A DNA stretch of 64,000 nt, from contig NC_133104.1 of the NCBI RefSeq assembly GCF_022965805.1, forward strand, positions 21,402,912-21,466,911, in the 5' to 3' direction. Position numbers and translations under genes: made by a program. Positions 1 through 11,974 of the stretch are shown in pieces. Within the stretch, counting starts at the first letter, position 1; each line of letters starts with the position of its first letter. This DNA comes from Primulina eburnea (lineage: Eukaryota; Streptophyta; Magnoliopsida; Lamiales; Gesneriaceae). The notes beneath the pieces are model-generated. The model was given only the letters and a program-made list of their open reading frames with translations. It made no database searches and was not told the DNA's origin.

Positions 1-339
1 TTTCAAAATCGATCCAAACAATTAACCGCCCAAACTATGAACATCATACATGAATTTTACGCATAAAACAATACAACACATAATATGTCATGATCGACGC
101 AGCAAAAGGAAGTTTATACGTGCCTTTTGATGATTTGAAATACCGTAACGACGACACCGAAGCGAGACGGAGTGAGGGTCGATCCGGGACGAACGTGGTG
201 CTTAAAATCCTTGAAGAAAATGCACGAAAATTCGCTGGAAGATGGAGAGGGGAGGGGGGCTGCAAGGGTTCTTAAAAACCTAGGTTTTCTCTCCTTTAAA
301 ATCTGAAAAATGAGATGTGTAGGGTGTGTTGTGTGTTTT
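1..339 (-). repeat. Left part of LTR M (minus strand, continues outside window)
   Basis: This stretch and 7682-8186 flank element A and rejoin across its GTTTT duplication, so they were once continuous. Read on the minus strand the joined sequence starts at 8186 with TGTAGTGCCCAAATTT, which has the form of the other LTR starts here (TGTAATGCCCG, TGTAAGGCCC). At least 844 bp are in the window. No PBS is reached before position 1, so the far end is not visible. I see no credible coding region. Confidence 0.6.
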
Positions 340-413
340 TGTAGTATCCCGATGCCTAAATTGAGTAATTATTGGATTAATTATATTCTGCGAGTTCGGA
401 AGGAACGAACCAG

Positions 414-662
414 GATCGGACCGTCCGAAGAGGTTCGGATCGTCCGAAGTGGGTTCGGATGGACCGTTCGGTTCGGTGTCAGACCGAGTCTTGTCAACAG
501 TAGACCGTGTCAGGGTTCGGATCGTCCGAAGAGGTTCGGATCGTCCGAAGACAGGTGGCTGGACACGTGGAAGACATGCAGAGTTCGGAACGTCCGAAGT
601 GGATCGGATCGTCCGAAGTGCACAGGATCGGATCTTCCGAAGTGGATCGGATCGTCCGATCG
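414..662 (+). promoter_or_regulatory. U3 array of TTCGGA-TCG-TCCGAA dyad units (element A)
   Basis: About eight imperfect copies of a 16-bp unit, GTTCGGATCGTCCGAAG, in which TTCGGA and TCCGAA flank a 3-bp centre. Clear copies start near 414, 433, 515, 534, 583, 602, 626 and 645. The array stops about 5 bp before the TATA box. The same array recurs at about 6408-6656 in the 3' LTR. Its role as an enhancer or chromatin-binding cluster is inferred from position only. Confidence 0.75.
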
Positions 663-667
663 TCGTC

Positions 668-676
668 TATAAATAG
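668..676 (+). promoter_or_regulatory. TATA box of element A LTR (TATAAATAG)
   Basis: A textbook TATAAATAG directly after the dyad array. The 3' LTR copy is at 6662-6670. Transcription would start roughly 30 bp downstream. The related solo LTR has the same TATAAATAG after its own array. Confidence 0.8.
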
Positions 677-1686
677 AGGCGCGAGGCTTCACTTTTCAAT
701 TACCAATTCCGAGAGTTCCAGAGCGTTTTAGTCGTTTCTGATGGGTTTCTAGCTTTTCCCGAGGTTCGGGCACTAGCAGGGAGCTACTGGCTTTGTAGCG
801 GAGCTGTGCTCTAGTTGGGAGCTAGCGGCATCAGTGGGCTGACTACGGACGCAGGTATGGTTCTAGGTTCCCTTGAGATTTGGGAGTATCTATTAGTCTA
901 GTTAAGGCTTTTAGATGTGGTTTAGTGATATGGTATCACTTGGGTTGTAGGCTTGATTCTAGGGCTGATTGCTAGGATCTACTGGTTTGAGGTACGGAAG
1001 TACTATCCGAGATATCCTGGTTGAGTATGCTTTACTATGTGTTGCATGTTTATGTGTTGCATTATTATCTGACATATGATGCATGGTTTATTATGCGGCA
1101 TTTGCATAATCATGTTGGGCCTGTTTATCTTTTGAGATAGCCTGTTCAGAGGGTGCTCAGCCCTCGGTTGTTGTGGATGGTTGGACCCCGTTGGCCGACG
1201 GTGGTCAGGATACCGGTATATCCACAGGTTTATGGTATGGGAGCCACCTCCTGGTGCGACGGCGCAGAGTGCTACATACCTTGACGTCATTTGCCTGAGC
1301 AGTTTTTCGTTATACCCAGACCCTGGTATCCAGTACATTTTGCATACATGCATGTCATAGTCTTGTATACTCATTCTTTCGGTACTGAGCGTTTTATGCT
1401 CACGTCCTCGGGTTATCTCTGTTTTGGACACCCTATTCGATGGGGCAGGTCTCAGGTTGGACGGTCCAGGAGGGAGAGGACAGGGAGCTAGCAGGGGTTG
1501 ACCTGTAGTTGCTGGTATTTTATTCTTGGGATTTAGTTTGATTTGGTTGTTTTAGTATTCGTACTTACTGATTCGATCGGGCTGTATATGTTGTTTTTCC
1601 GCTGTTTATCTGATTCAGTTTTATTAAGTTAATTGCATGCTTAAGTTCTGATTAGTAGGTGATTCTGGAACGGGTCACTACATTTA

Positions 1687-1698
1687 TGGTATCAGAGC
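1687..1698 (+). other. Primer binding site of element A (tRNA-iMet)
   Basis: TGGTATCAGAGC, 4 bp after the LTR end. It is complementary to the 3' end of plant initiator methionine tRNA, the usual primer for these elements. Confidence 0.9.
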
Positions 1699-1764
1699 AT
1701 GCATTAAGATTTTGGGATTTAGAACTGTTCTTTTGGGTCTAATCTCTGGTGACTTTTTGTAGAG

Positions 1765-4700
1765 ATGTCTGGTTTTGACGACGATGCTAGTAGTCATGGC
1801 AGCGTGGGACGCTGGGGAGACCGCGACGATCGGGAGCGTCGTCGAGAGCATCGGGAACGTCGTCCACACCGACGAGATGAGCCTCGGAGTTTCAGTATGC
1901 ATAGGTTCTTGCAGATGGGGCCGAAACCTCTTTCGGGCGGCGAGACTCCGGATGTTGCGGAGAACTGGCTTGAGAGGATGGAGAGCTGTTTCAAGTCTTA
2001 CCAGTGCTCGGCGGAGCAGCAGATGGATACCCTTGATTTCTTGCTGGAGGGCGGTGCACGTAAGTGGTGGAGGTCTACCTCTGCACCGATAGTTCAGCGA
2101 CAGGGCCGAGTTCTTTGGGCCGATTTCCGAGCTGCTTTCATGCTGCTTTACTTTTCGCCAGCTCTTCTGCAGACCAAGGCGATTGAGTTGATCAATCTGA
2201 AGCAGGGGAGTTTGTCTGTTGATGAGTATCAGCAGAAGTTCTTTGAGTTGCTCCCATATGTTCCGCACGTCAGTGACAATGCGGTGGCCAAGTATAATCA
2301 TTTTCTTCAGGGCCTCAATCAGGAGATTTATGATCGGGTCGTGGTCTGTGATGATCCGAAGTCGTATGAGGGCCTTGTGAACCGTTGTCGCCAGGCAGAG
2401 GGCAGTTTGCTGAGGGGTCGAGCCATGCAGTCTGCTCGTCCTACTAGTTCTTTGGGTCCCCGTGCCCAATCATTTAAGAAGGCTGGATCTACTTCTTCTT
2501 CCTCTGGATCTGGAGGAGTTCACCATTTTGGGAAGAAGAAGGGCCCGTGTCAGCATTGCGGGAAGGACCATCCGACAGAGCGTTGTCGCAGAGTTGCGGG
2601 TGCTTGTTTCAGGTGCGGTGAGATGGGCCACATGAAGAGAGATTGTCCACAGATGGGTGGAGGATCAGGATCTGGTTCTCAGGCTTCAGTTCATCAGAGG
2701 CCACAGCAGGGACAGTCTACTCAGGGCTCTAACCTCCGACCGCGTACTCAAGGGCAGGTCTTTGCTCTTAACCAGGATCAGGCTGCTGAGGAGAACGAGA
2801 GAGTTATTGCAGGTATTTGTAATTTATGTGGATTACCTGCTTACGTTCTCATTGATACTGGTGCATCGCATTCATTTATATCTGCGAGGTTTGCTAAGCG
2901 TCATGCTTTACCTTTCACTTCTTTGGACATTGTGGTATCTGTTTCCACACCGATGGGTCATTCGGTGTTAGCTAAACGTCTAGTGATGGGTTGTCCTCTA
3001 GAGTTTGAGGGTAATATCTTAACTGCTAATTTGATGATTCTTGCGATGGAGGATTTTGATTGCATTCTGGGAATAGATGTGCTGACTGTGTATAGAGCTA
3101 CTGTGGACTGTTACCAGAAGTTCGTGCAGTTTCGTCCAGTGGAGGGCGACAGTTGGTTTTTCTATGGAGAGGGAGCGCGACCCCCGATGCCTGTGGTTTC
3201 TGCTCTGAAAGCCTGTCGTGCTTTAGAGTCGGGCGGGGAAGGCTACCTTATCTATGCTATTGATTCGTCCGCAGACAGTGTCGGGGTCAGTGACATTCCA
3301 GTGGTTTGCGATTTTCCGGATGTTTTTCCCGAGGAGATTCCTGGTTTTCCTCCAGTTCGGGAAGTGGATTTCAGCATTGATTTAGTGCCAGGCACGGCAC
3401 CAATCTCCAGAGCTCCTTATCGTTTAGCTCCATCAGAGATGCAAGAATTGAAACAGCAGTTGCAGGATCTTCTTGACAAGGGGTATATTCGACCCAGTGT
3501 GTCCCCGTGGGGAGCACCAGTTCTTTTTGTCAAAAAGAAGGATGGTTCTATGCGGCTCTGCATAGATTATCGGCAGTTGAATCGTGCTACGATAAAGAAT
3601 AAGTATCCGTTGCCACGGATTGATGATTTATTTGATCAACTGCAAGGTACCTCTGTGTATTCCAAGATCGATTTAAGGTCTGGTTATCATCAACTTCGAG
3701 TTCATCAGGGAGATATATCAAAGACTGCATTCAGGACCCGGTATGGGCATTATGAGTTTCTGGTTATGCCTTTTGGGGTGACGAATGCACCAGCAGTTTT
3801 TATGGATCTGATGAATCGGGTATTTCGAGACTTCTTGGATAAATTTGTTGTGGTGTTCATAGATGATATCTTAATCTATTCGCGTGATCAGCGAGAACAC
3901 GTACAACACTTGAGAATTATTTTACAGATAATTCGCGAGAATCAGCTTTATGCGAAGTTGAGTAAATGCGAGTTTTGGATTGACAGGGTTGTATTCCTTG
4001 GTCATGTTATTTCTAGCGAGGGAGTTTCAGTTGACCCGAGCAAGGTGGAGGCGGTATTGAACTGGTCGCGTCCGACGACAGTAGCCGAGATCCGCAGTTT
4101 TCTGGGATTGGCTGGGTATTATCGCCGCTTCATTGTCAACTTCTCTCAGATTGCTAAACCACTTACTCAGCTCACTCGGAAAGATGTTTCATTTGAGTGG
4201 ACATCAGAGTGCGAAGAGAGTTTCTTGGAGCTTCGCAGACGGTTGACATCTGCGCCTGTTTTGGCCTTACCGGCTGGATCTGGTGGTTTTAGTGTTTACA
4301 CCGACGCCTCTTTGCAGGGTCTAGGGTGTGTTTTGATGCAGAATGAGCATGTGATTGCTTATGCGTCGAGGCAGTTGAAGCCTCATGAGGAGAACTATCC
4401 TGTTCATGATCTGGAATTAGCAGCGATCGTTTTTGCTTTGAAAATCTGGCGCCATTATCTGTATGGTGAGCGATTTGAGATTTTCACCGATCATAAGAGT
4501 TTGAAGTATCTGTTCACTCAGGCAGAGTTGAACATGCGTCAGCGTCGCTGGATGGATCTACTCAAGGATTATGATTGTGAGATCAAGTATCATCCAGGAT
4601 CTGCGAATCTCACGGCTGATGCTCTTAGTCGCAAGGTGAGATTGTCTGCTCTTCAGACTTGTGCTGTATCTGGGATTATTCAGGATTTCTGTTCGATGGG

Positions 4701-6192
4701 ATTCAATTATAAGCATCGGAAGGGATCAGAGAGTATCCGTGTGGCTACTATTTTGTCTGAACCAGTGTTGTACTCTCGGATTAGAGATGCTCAGATGTCT
4801 GATTCTAAGGTTCAGAAATTAGCTCGGTTGGCTGATGGAGATAATACTTCTGGTTTCCACTATCAGTCTCAGGGTCTTTTGTGCTTATCTGGTCGTGTTG
4901 TTGTACCGGAGGATGACACTTTGAGGGAGGAGATTTTGTCCCAGGCTCATCGTAGCAAGTTGAGTGTTCATCCGGGGAGCAACAAGATGTATAAAGATTT
5001 AAGGACTCGATTTTGGTGGAAAGGTATGAAACGCAATGTTTATCAGTATGTCTCCAAGTGCCTGGTCTGTCAGCAGGTAAAGGCTGAGTATCGACGACCT
5101 GGAGGTTTGTTGCAGAATCTTCCTATTCCGGAGTGGAAGTGGGAGCATATCACGATGGACTTCGTGACTCACTTGCCTATGTCTGTGGGGAATAGAGATG
5201 CTATCTGGGTTGTAGTAGATCGGCTTACCAAGTCTGCCCATTTTCTTCCGTATAACAGAGATTTCACTTTCGATCGGATGGCACGGTTGTACATTCAGGA
5301 GATTGTACGGTTTCATGGTGTGCCTGTGAGTATCGTTAGTGACAGAGATCCTCGATTTACGTCTAGATTTTGGGGTAGCTTTCAGCAAGCTTTGGGCACT
5401 ACTTTGAGTTTGAGTACTGCGTATCACCCAGAGACTGACGGACAGTCAGAGAGGACTATTCGTACGCTTGAGGATATGTTGAGGTCTTGTGTGATGGATT
5501 TCGGGCCAGCTTGGCAGGATCATTTGCCACTGATAGAGTTTGCATACAACAACAGCTTTCATAGGAGTATTGGTATGTCTCCGTTTGAAGCGTTGTATGG
5601 TCGACGTTGTCGTACTCCTCTGTTCTGGGAGGAAGTCGGAGAACGACAGGTCGAGGGTCCAGAATTGATTCAGCAGGCCAAGGATAAAGTTCTTGTGATC
5701 AAGCAGCGGATTAAGACTGCTCAGGATCGACAAGCGAGTTATGCGAACACCAAGCGCAGGCCTCTTCATTTTGATGCAGGCGAGAAAGTGTTTCTCAAGG
5801 TATCACCTTTTCGGAGGATTCTGAGATTTGGACTCAAGGGTAAGCTATCTCCGAGATTCATTGGTCCTTTTGAGATCTTGGAATGTGTGGGAGATTTGGC
5901 CTACAGATTAGCCTTGCCACCGTATCTGTCTAGTGTTCACAATGTGTTTCATGTGTCCTTGTTGAGACGATACGTAGCGGATGAGTCCCATGTTTTGCAT
6001 CCGACAGAAGTTCAGTTGAATCCGGATTTGTCTTTTGTAGAAAGACCGGTTTCGATCTTAGACCGGAAGGATAAGGTACTGCGGAATAAGACTATTCCTC
6101 TTGTCTTAGTGCAGTGGCAGCGCCGAGGTACTGAAGAAGCTACTTGGGAACTAGAGAGTCGCATGCGGTCAGAGCATCCTGAGTTGTTCTAG
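1765..6192 (+). CDS. Gag-Pol polyprotein of element A, intact
   Basis: A 1475-residue frame from an ATG about 67 nt after the PBS. The order is Gag (about 50-230), two CCHC-type knuckles (about 262-295; [27 protein letters not shown]), aspartic protease (DTGA at 364-367), reverse transcriptase (FIDD at 698-701), RNase H (YTDAS near 845, DALSRK), and integrase. Integrase has an HHCC zinc-binding domain from about 1062 and D1132, D1193 and E1229, spaced as DD35E. A chromodomain-like C-terminus (LVQWQ, EEATWE; about 1420-1475) points to the Tekay/Del chromovirus lineage. Gag and Pol share one frame with no frameshift. All key catalytic residues I can check are present, so it could be autonomous. 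Confidence 0.95.
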   Translation: MSGFDDDASSHGSVGRWGDRDDRERRREHRERRPHRRDEPRSFSMHRFLQMGPKPLSGGETPDVAENWLERMESCFKSYQCSAEQQMDTLDFLLEGGARKWWRSTSAPIVQRQGRVLWADFRAAFMLLYFSPALLQTKAIELINLKQGSLSVDEYQQKFFELLPYVPHVSDNAVAKYNHFLQGLNQEIYDRVVVCDDPKSYEGLVNRCRQAEGSLLRGRAMQSARPTSSLGPRAQSFKKAGSTSSSSGSGGVHHFGKKKGPCQHCGKDHPTERCRRVAGACFRCGEMGHMKRDCPQMGGGSGSGSQASVHQRPQQGQSTQGSNLRPRTQGQVFALNQDQAAEENERVIAGICNLCGLPAYVLIDTGASHSFISARFAKRHALPFTSLDIVVSVSTPMGHSVLAKRLVMGCPLEFEGNILTANLMILAMEDFDCILGIDVLTVYRATVDCYQKFVQFRPVEGDSWFFYGEGARPPMPVVSALKACRALESGGEGYLIYAIDSSADSVGVSDIPVVCDFPDVFPEEIPGFPPVREVDFSIDLVPGTAPISRAPYRLAPSEMQELKQQLQDLLDKGYIRPSVSPWGAPVLFVKKKDGSMRLCIDYRQLNRATIKNKYPLPRIDDLFDQLQGTSVYSKIDLRSGYHQLRVHQGDISKTAFRTRYGHYEFLVMPFGVTNAPAVFMDLMNRVFRDFLDKFVVVFIDDILIYSRDQREHVQHLRIILQIIRENQLYAKLSKCEFWIDRVVFLGHVISSEGVSVDPSKVEAVLNWSRPTTVAEIRSFLGLAGYYRRFIVNFSQIAKPLTQLTRKDVSFEWTSECEESFLELRRRLTSAPVLALPAGSGGFSVYTDASLQGLGCVLMQNEHVIAYASRQLKPHEENYPVHDLELAAIVFALKIWRHYLYGERFEIFTDHKSLKYLFTQAELNMRQRRWMDLLKDYDCEIKYHPGSANLTADALSRKVRLSALQTCAVSGIIQDFCSMGFNYKHRKGSESIRVATILSEPVLYSRIRDAQMSDSKVQKLARLADGDNTSGFHYQSQGLLCLSGRVVVPEDDTLREEILSQAHRSKLSVHPGSNKMYKDLRTRFWWKGMKRNVYQYVSKCLVCQQVKAEYRRPGGLLQNLPIPEWKWEHITMDFVTHLPMSVGNRDAIWVVVDRLTKSAHFLPYNRDFTFDRMARLYIQEIVRFHGVPVSIVSDRDPRFTSRFWGSFQQALGTTLSLSTAYHPETDGQSERTIRTLEDMLRSCVMDFGPAWQDHLPLIEFAYNNSFHRSIGMSPFEALYGRRCRTPLFWEEVGERQVEGPELIQQAKDKVLVIKQRIKTAQDRQASYANTKRRPLHFDAGEKVFLKVSPFRRILRFGLKGKLSPRFIGPFEILECVGDLAYRLALPPYLSSVHNVFHVSLLRRYVADESHVLHPTEVQLNPDLSFVERPVSILDRKDKVLRNKTIPLVLVQWQRRGTEEATWELESRMRSEHPELF

Positions 6193-6297
6193 TTGTAGCA
6201 TTTTCAGTTATGATTGTAATTTCAGTTGTGCTTTCAATTTGTAATTCATTCTTGAGATGAATGTATTGATTGTTCAGAATTGTTATTCTTCAGACTC

Positions 6298-6333
6298 GAT
6301 TTCGCGGACGAAATCCTTTTTAGAGGGGGAGAA
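6298..6333 (+). promoter_or_regulatory. Pre-PPT hairpin and polypurine tract of element A
   Basis: GATTTCG (6298-6304) pairs with CGAAATC (6309-6315) around the loop CGGA. The polypurine tract AGAGGGGGAGAA (6322-6333) then abuts the 3' LTR. The hairpin recurs with compensatory changes in C, D, F, G and H. The PPT primes plus-strand cDNA synthesis. Confidence 0.8.
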
Positions 6334-7676
6334 TGTAGTATCCCGATGCCTAAATTGAGTAATTATTGGATTAATTATATTCTGCGAGTTCGGAAGGAAC
6401 GAACCAGGATCGGACCGTCCGAAGAGGTTCGGATCGTCCGAAGTGGGTTCGGATGGACCGTTCGGTTCGGTGTCAGACCGAGTCTTGTCAACAGTAGACC
6501 GTGTCAGGGTTCGGATCGTCCGAAGAGGTTCGGATCGTCCGAAGACAGGTGGCTGGACACGTGGAAGACATGCAGAGTTCGGAACGTCCGAAGTGGATCG
6601 GATCGTCCGAAGTGCACAGGATCGGATCTTCCGAAGTGGATCGGATCGTCCGATCGTCGTCTATAAATAGAGGCGCGAGGCTTCACTTTTCAATTACCAA
6701 TTCCGAGAGTTCCAGAGCGTTTTAGTCGTTTCTGATGGGTTTCTAGCTTTTCCCGAGGTTCGGGCACTAGCAGGGAGCTACTGGCTTTGTAGCGGAGCTG
6801 TGCTCTAGTTGGGAGCTAGCGGCATCAGTGGGCTGACTACGGACGCAGGTATGGTTCTAGGTTCCCTTGAGATTTGGGAGTATCTATTAGTCTAGTTAAG
6901 GCTTTTAGATGTGGTTTAGTGATATGGTATCACTTGGGTTGTAGGCTTGATTCTAGGGCTGATTGCTAGGATCTACTGGTTTGAGGTACGGAAGTACTAT
7001 CCGAGATATCCTGGTTGAGTATGCTTTACTATGTGTTGCATGTTTATGTGTTGCATTATTATCTGACATATGATGCATGGTTTATTATGCGGCATTTGCA
7101 TAATCATGTTGGGCCTGTTTATCTTTTGAGATAGCCTGTTCAGAGGGTGCTCAGCCCTCGGTTGTTGTGGATGGTTGGACCCCGTTGGCCGACGGTGGTC
7201 AGGATACCGGTATATCCACAGGTTTATGGTATGGGAGCCACCTCCTGGTGCGACGGCGCAGAGTGCTACATACCTTGACGTCATTTGCCTGAGCAGTTTT
7301 TCGTTATACCCAGACCCTGGTATCCAGTACATTTTGCATACATGCATGTCATAGTCTTGTATACTCATTCTTTCGGTACTGAGCGTTTTATGCTCACGTC
7401 CTCGGGTTATCTCTGTTTTGGACACCCTATTCGATGGGGCAGGTCTCAGGTTGGACGGTCCAGGAGGGAGAGGACAGGGAGCTAGCAGGGGTTGACCTGT
7501 AGTTGCTGGTATTTTATTCTTGGGATTTAGTTTGATTTGGTTGTTTTAGTATTCGTACTTACTGATTCGATCGGGCTGTATATGTTGTTTTTCCGCTGTT
7601 TATCTGATTCAGTTTTATTAAGTTAATTGCATGCTTAAGTTCTGATTAGTAGGTGATTCTGGAACGGGTCACTATA
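6334..7676 (+). repeat. Element A 3' LTR
   Basis: Same length as the 5' LTR (1343 bp) and, as far as I compared, identical except for the terminal TA in place of CA. It is followed by the target duplicate GTTTT (7677-7681). Confidence 0.95.
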
Positions 7677-7681
7677 GTTTT

Positions 7682-8186
7682 AGTGTGTGTAAAAACATGT
7701 AAGTGTGTGTGAGTGTGCGTAACGTGTGTGTGGGTTTTTAGTTAGGAGAAATTAGTGCTAAATTAACTAATTAAAATACTAATTAAAAGTTAACACACAC
7801 TATTTTAATCAAACTCCTCATTTAAAATAATTACACACTAATTTTAAAAGTTCTAAACTCTTAAATTACTAAATACATAAATAAGGTTTTAAAATGATAA
7901 AACTAAATAAATGATTTAAAATACCCCATCCTTAACTTAAAATAAAATACCATCTTTTGAAATTGCCAAAAATCGTTGCCAGGTCTTTTCCTCGATCCCG
8001 CCTCGAATAATCGCCTGAAACATGAAACTCGAAAAACATTTTAACTTGCATCACAATAAACATGAATAATTTAAAATAATGAATTTTCATAAATTATGCA
8101 TGGCTAAAGCTCATTTAAAATTAATTAAATGATTTAATAATTAAATGAATGCATGGATTATACGTGGACGAAATTTGGGCACTACA
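7682..8186 (-). repeat. Right part of LTR M (minus strand), AT-rich
   Basis: The 5' end of the minus-strand LTR interrupted by element A. On the minus strand it starts TGTAGTGCCC at 8186. The flank is ATATC (8187-8191), a possible target duplicate whose partner lies outside the window. It is largely AT-rich non-coding sequence. Whether this is a solo LTR or the 5' LTR of a longer element cannot be decided here. Confidence 0.6.
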
Positions 8187-8481
8187 ATATCGATGTCGCT
8201 TAGGAGTTGATTAATTCCTATCGCTGAGATACGATATACGTGACAATATCCAGAAACCGGGATCCCTAGATTAGAGATGAGTCGAGTCTGAGATGATGAG
8301 TCACGAATGATTTACACTGTTATATCATTTCATGTTTTCTGATTTTGACGTGTTATTGATATGTATTTCATGCTTTATATATGCTTTTATATTATTGCAT
8401 GTTTACAATGTTTATACTGGGATTATGTTCTCACCGATGTTATCCGGGTGTTGTCTTATTTGTATGTGTGCATGACAACAG
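8187..8481 (+). repeat. LTR L fragment (3' portion, C/D/H-like)
   Basis: This carries the landmarks found near the 3' end of the C, D, G and H LTRs: GGGATCCCTAGA (8259-8270), then TTTATACTGGGATTATGTTCTC, then the hairpin TGTTGTC (8449-8455)/GACAACA (8474-8480) with TGTATGTGTG between. It is cut by LTR M on the left and by copia LTR B at 8482. It may be the lost 5' LTR of the pol fragment N at 60093-60958, which is inference. Confidence 0.65.
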
Positions 8482-10635
8482 TGAAAGGTGATCGGTTACG
8501 GTGAACGGAAGCGCAACGAAAGCATAAAATTTAAGAATTTTACATCATAAAATTTCGGTCACCTCAAGAATGTTTAGCAAATACAATGAAAAACACATAA
8601 TGACATTCATAGTGTGTTGAGAAATTTACCTATCAATCTCAAAGATTGATGTAATGGCTCCAACCAAGTTGTTAACAGCTTGGCTCTTCAAAGGCAAGAC
8701 AAATCTACAAGCTCTCCTTGTTCTTGAATCCTTCCTTCACAATCAAGCCCACCACCAAACTTAAAAGATTCACCTTACACTTGCACTAGAAAATGTATGG
8801 CATTTTTCTTTGAGAAGTGAGTGTTTTTCTCCTCAACAATTGAAGAAGAAAAGAGAGAAATTTTTTTGAGAGAATTGTTGAGAGGAATTCGGCCATGAGG
8901 TTTGTGGAGGGAATTGGGAAGACTAGTCTTGGTAGTGGAAAAAGTAGAAATCACTTTTTGCATGACATGCCTTGAAAACTCAAAAAGTAGTCTCCCAACC
9001 TTTCACCTCCCATGCATGCATATTATATAGTTTTTAACAAATTAAAAACCATGGACTAAATTTAATTATCTCAAACATATTAGAGACTAATTAAACATTA
9101 CTTGAATTTACTTAAGTCCACTAGTTAAATAATTTATTTAAATTGAGCTCTAGAAGACTCAATATAATTTAATTAATTCAACATTTGAATTAATTTAATT
9201 ATTTGGACTCTACTAGGTCCACTAGTGTTTAATTAATTCAACACTTGAATTAATTTAATTTAGTCCATAATAATGTTTTTGAAATCACAATTTTCAAATA
9301 CATTATTCAATTGGCCAACATTTAATTTAGGAACACTTCCATAAATTAAAATTTACATTTCTCTCATAGAAGTCATACTTCTATTTTTCCTTACACTTAT
9401 AAACTCATTTATAAGTCGTTCAACACATTGAACTAGTTTCTCCTTTATAGAAGTCATACTTCTAATTTTCCTTACGCTTATAAACTCCTTTATAAGCCGT
9501 TCAAAACATTGAACTATTTTTACTTCTCAACGGGATCTAGAAAGCTAGTACTTGTATGGCCCTCAATGGTTCATTGATACAACTAGCCGTGGTTTCACAT
9601 CTCCATGTGATTCGGACTAAACATGTCCTTATATGAGCATACCCCAATTGCTCCATTCTTACTTATCAACTCCTTGATAACAAGAACGTCAGAACTCAAG
9701 TCTAATAGTACCCAACCAATCATGTTAAACGCCTAGCAGCATCGCTTACATGATTCCCTAGGTATCAAATGATAGTGCCTGCAAGAACCATTCAATTATG
9801 GTTAGCGTACAGTACGGTCCCTTCAACTCATATATCCCGACCGATTCGACAACCATTGGTTTATCGAGAGTTGTCAATGAATCGATACTATGTGTCATGT
9901 CGTAGTTGCATCGATGGTGTAATCTATGAAATCCCTTTCATAATTACCACCATACTCTGATCAGAGATTTCAAACTACATATACATGAAAACACATAGGA
10001 TATCCATACCCGTAGGTAAGCGGTGAATCCCCGACTACAATGCATCGACTCCTATGTGTTTCGACAGAACATCCAACCTTGCCACCTGATGACCCCTTGA
10101 GAGTCGGTCAACAAGTCAAAGTGTGATTCTAGCACATAGAGTCTCAAATTATGTCCCGGGTCATAAGGACTAATGGTGTACAACCATAAACTAGGAATTT
10201 TCCACTCGATAAGTGGGAACCACTTGGAAAGTCTTTTTATGGAGGGTTGTTCAGTGCACTCTACCAGGAGCACCTATCTGCATGCTCGGACATCACAATG
10301 TCCCCTACCAATGAAACATGGTACTCACATCGCAGATACTAGTCTCGAACTCTAGCGACCTATATCCTTCTTAGCGGCGGCTGAATCGACTAGGAACTGT
10401 TTAGAATATACAATATTCCAAATATGAGTTTCATGATACTCATCATATGAGCATCTCATATTCTTTCTACTATTTGTATATTCAAGGTCTTTATCTATGC
10501 AACTAGCATGGGTATACAGGTAAAAATTTGCCAAAATAATAATTTCAAATATTATTAAAATAAAGATTGCTTATACATAGAGTTTCATTGTGAACACTCG
10601 GCCAACACTTGGCTCGACGGGCACCTACTCTAACA
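8482..10635 (-). repeat. Element B 3' LTR (copia, about 2.15 kb)
   Basis: On the minus strand it starts TGTTAGAGTAGGTGCCC at 10635, directly after the polypurine tract, and ends CACCTTTCA at 8482. It is long for a copia LTR. It contains AT-rich stretches (9040-9540) but no convincing gene; the short frames at 8775-8963, 9769-9960 and 10052-10273 have no recognisable domains. Confidence 0.75.
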
Positions 10636-10932
10636 ATCTCCCACTTGCACTAGAGCCAACTACCCATATGCTTCAAACCCATTGATTCGCGATGCATTTC
10701 GAATAATGGTCCAGTTAAAGGCTTAGCTAGTGTATCAACAACATTATCTGGGAAGCCGACTATGTCAAAAGACACTTCTTCCTCTTTCCACAATCTCTCC
10801 GAGGATGTGGTACTTACTCAATACATGTTTGGACTTCTGATGAGACCTTGGCTCCTTTGCTTGAGCTAAAGCTCCCGTGTTGTCACACAACACTGGGATA
10901 GGAGCAACTCAATTAGGAATGATGTCCAACTC

Positions 10933-11974
10933 TTAGACAAAATTCCTTATCCAAACAGCCTCCCTTGCTGCATCTGATGCAGCAATGTATTCGGCCTTTG
11001 TGCTGGAATCCGCAATATTGTCTTGCTTGGAACTCTTCCAAGAGACAGCAGCACCTTTGAGCATGAATACAAACCCATAGGTTGACTTCAAGTCATCGAT
11101 ATCTATTTGGAAGCTAGAGTCGGTATAGCCTTCCAATTTCAGTTCTCCACCCCATAGACCAAAAACAATTTATTGGTCCTTCTCAACTACTAGAGGATGT
11201 CTTTCACAGCTTTCAAATGTGGAAGACTGGGGTTCGATTGATATCTAATCACTACACTTAGTGTGAAAGCCACGTCAGGACGTGTAGATATCATCCCATA
11301 CATGATGCTACCAATCACAGATGCATAAGGAATGCTTTGTCATCGCCGCTATCTCTGCATCAGTCTTGAAATACAGACTTGGATAGGGACACGCCATGAC
11401 ACATTGGTAGATGTCCTCTCTTGGACTTATCCATCGAGAACCGCTTCACGATGGTATCAATGTATGTGGACTGGGTGAGACCAAGCAATCTTTTCGATCT
11501 ATCTCTATAGATCTGTATCCCAATACAAAAGATGCTTCACCCAAGTCCTGCATCGAGAACTTACTCGCTAACCATATCTTAGTTGATTGCAACATTCCTA
11601 CATCATTCCCAATGAGTAGAATGTTATCAACATAAAGCACCAGGAATGTCACAACACTCCCACTGACCTTCTTATACACACAGGGTTCCTCAGGATTCTT
11701 ATCAAAACCAAACTCTTTGATTGTACTGTCGAATCTGAGGTTCCAACTCCTAGATTCCTGCTTTAGACTATAAATAGATCTTTGAAGTTTGCATACCATA
11801 TGCTCACTTCCGATAGATGTAAACCCTCCAGGTTTGAGACATGTAAATCTCTTCCTTAATATCCCCATTAAGGAAGGCTGTCTTGACATCCATCTTCCAT
11901 ATCTCATAGTCATACCATGCAGCTATGGCTAGCAATATCCTTATAGACTTGAACATTGTGTTTGCGACTTTGAT
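10933..11974 (-). pseudogene. Copia RT-RNase H remnant (element B)
   Basis: The minus-strand frame near 11930-11850 reads WKMDVKTAFLNG, a copia RT motif. 11446-11913 covers YSLKQESRSWN and the catalytic box as YVDN where YVDD is usual. 10933-11136 is RNase H (YTDSSFQ, STKAEYIAAS, EAVWIRNFV) ending at a natural stop. The 11137-11445 part is shifted and broken. The second active-site Asp is replaced by Asn, so even without truncation this RT should be inactive. J is inserted at 11974/11975. Confidence 0.85.

Larger units (their letters stand above)
340..1682 (+). repeat. Element A 5' LTR
   Basis: Begins TGTAGTATCCC and ends CACTACA, directly followed by the PBS. It carries a dyad-unit array (414-662), a TATA box (668-676), and a block near the 3' end (1384-1480: TGAGC stem, then TTGGACACCC and GGGGCAGG) that is also present in the solo LTR at 38987-40429. 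Short frames inside it are repeat translations, not genes. Confidence 0.96.
340..7676 (+). mobile_element. Element A: intact Ty3/gypsy (Tekay-like) LTR retrotransposon
   Basis: A complete element with two 1343-bp LTRs, a PBS, a single open Gag-Pol frame and a polypurine tract. The 5-bp target duplication GTTTT is at 335-339 and 7677-7681. By eye the only LTR difference is the last dinucleotide, CA at 1681-1682 against TA at 7675-7676, although I did not align every base. Near-identical LTRs and an unbroken 1475-codon frame make this the youngest insertion in the window. It sits inside LTR M. Confidence 0.96.
8482..11974 (-). mobile_element. Element B: truncated Ty1/copia retrotransposon
   Basis: A minus-strand copia element that keeps its 3' LTR (8482-10635), the adjacent purine-rich tract (minus-strand AAGTGGGAGAT, 10636-10646), RNase H and most of RT. 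Everything upstream in RT, integrase, gag and the 5' LTR is missing, because Athila-type element J begins at 11975 and the far flank was lost. Confidence 0.85.

Noticed and set aside
90..275. Paired small frames at the left edge
   Set aside because: Lie within LTR M, no recognisable family and open on both strands.
310..731. Frames in the A LTR array (also 6280-6725) with SDRPK/FGRSD repeats
   Set aside because: Products of the TTCGGATCGTCCGAAG repeat; present on both strands and in both LTRs.
1687..1698. tRNA-like matches at the PBS sites
   Set aside because: Only 12 bases complementary to a tRNA 3' end; no tRNA gene structure around them.
2657..2971. Second-frame plus and minus frames overlapping A, C, D and F Gag-Pol
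   Set aside because: Shadows of the long polyprotein frame without motifs of their own.
8775..10534. Short frames inside the copia LTR as host genes
   Set aside because: No domain, poor starts and AT-rich context; explained by LTR B.
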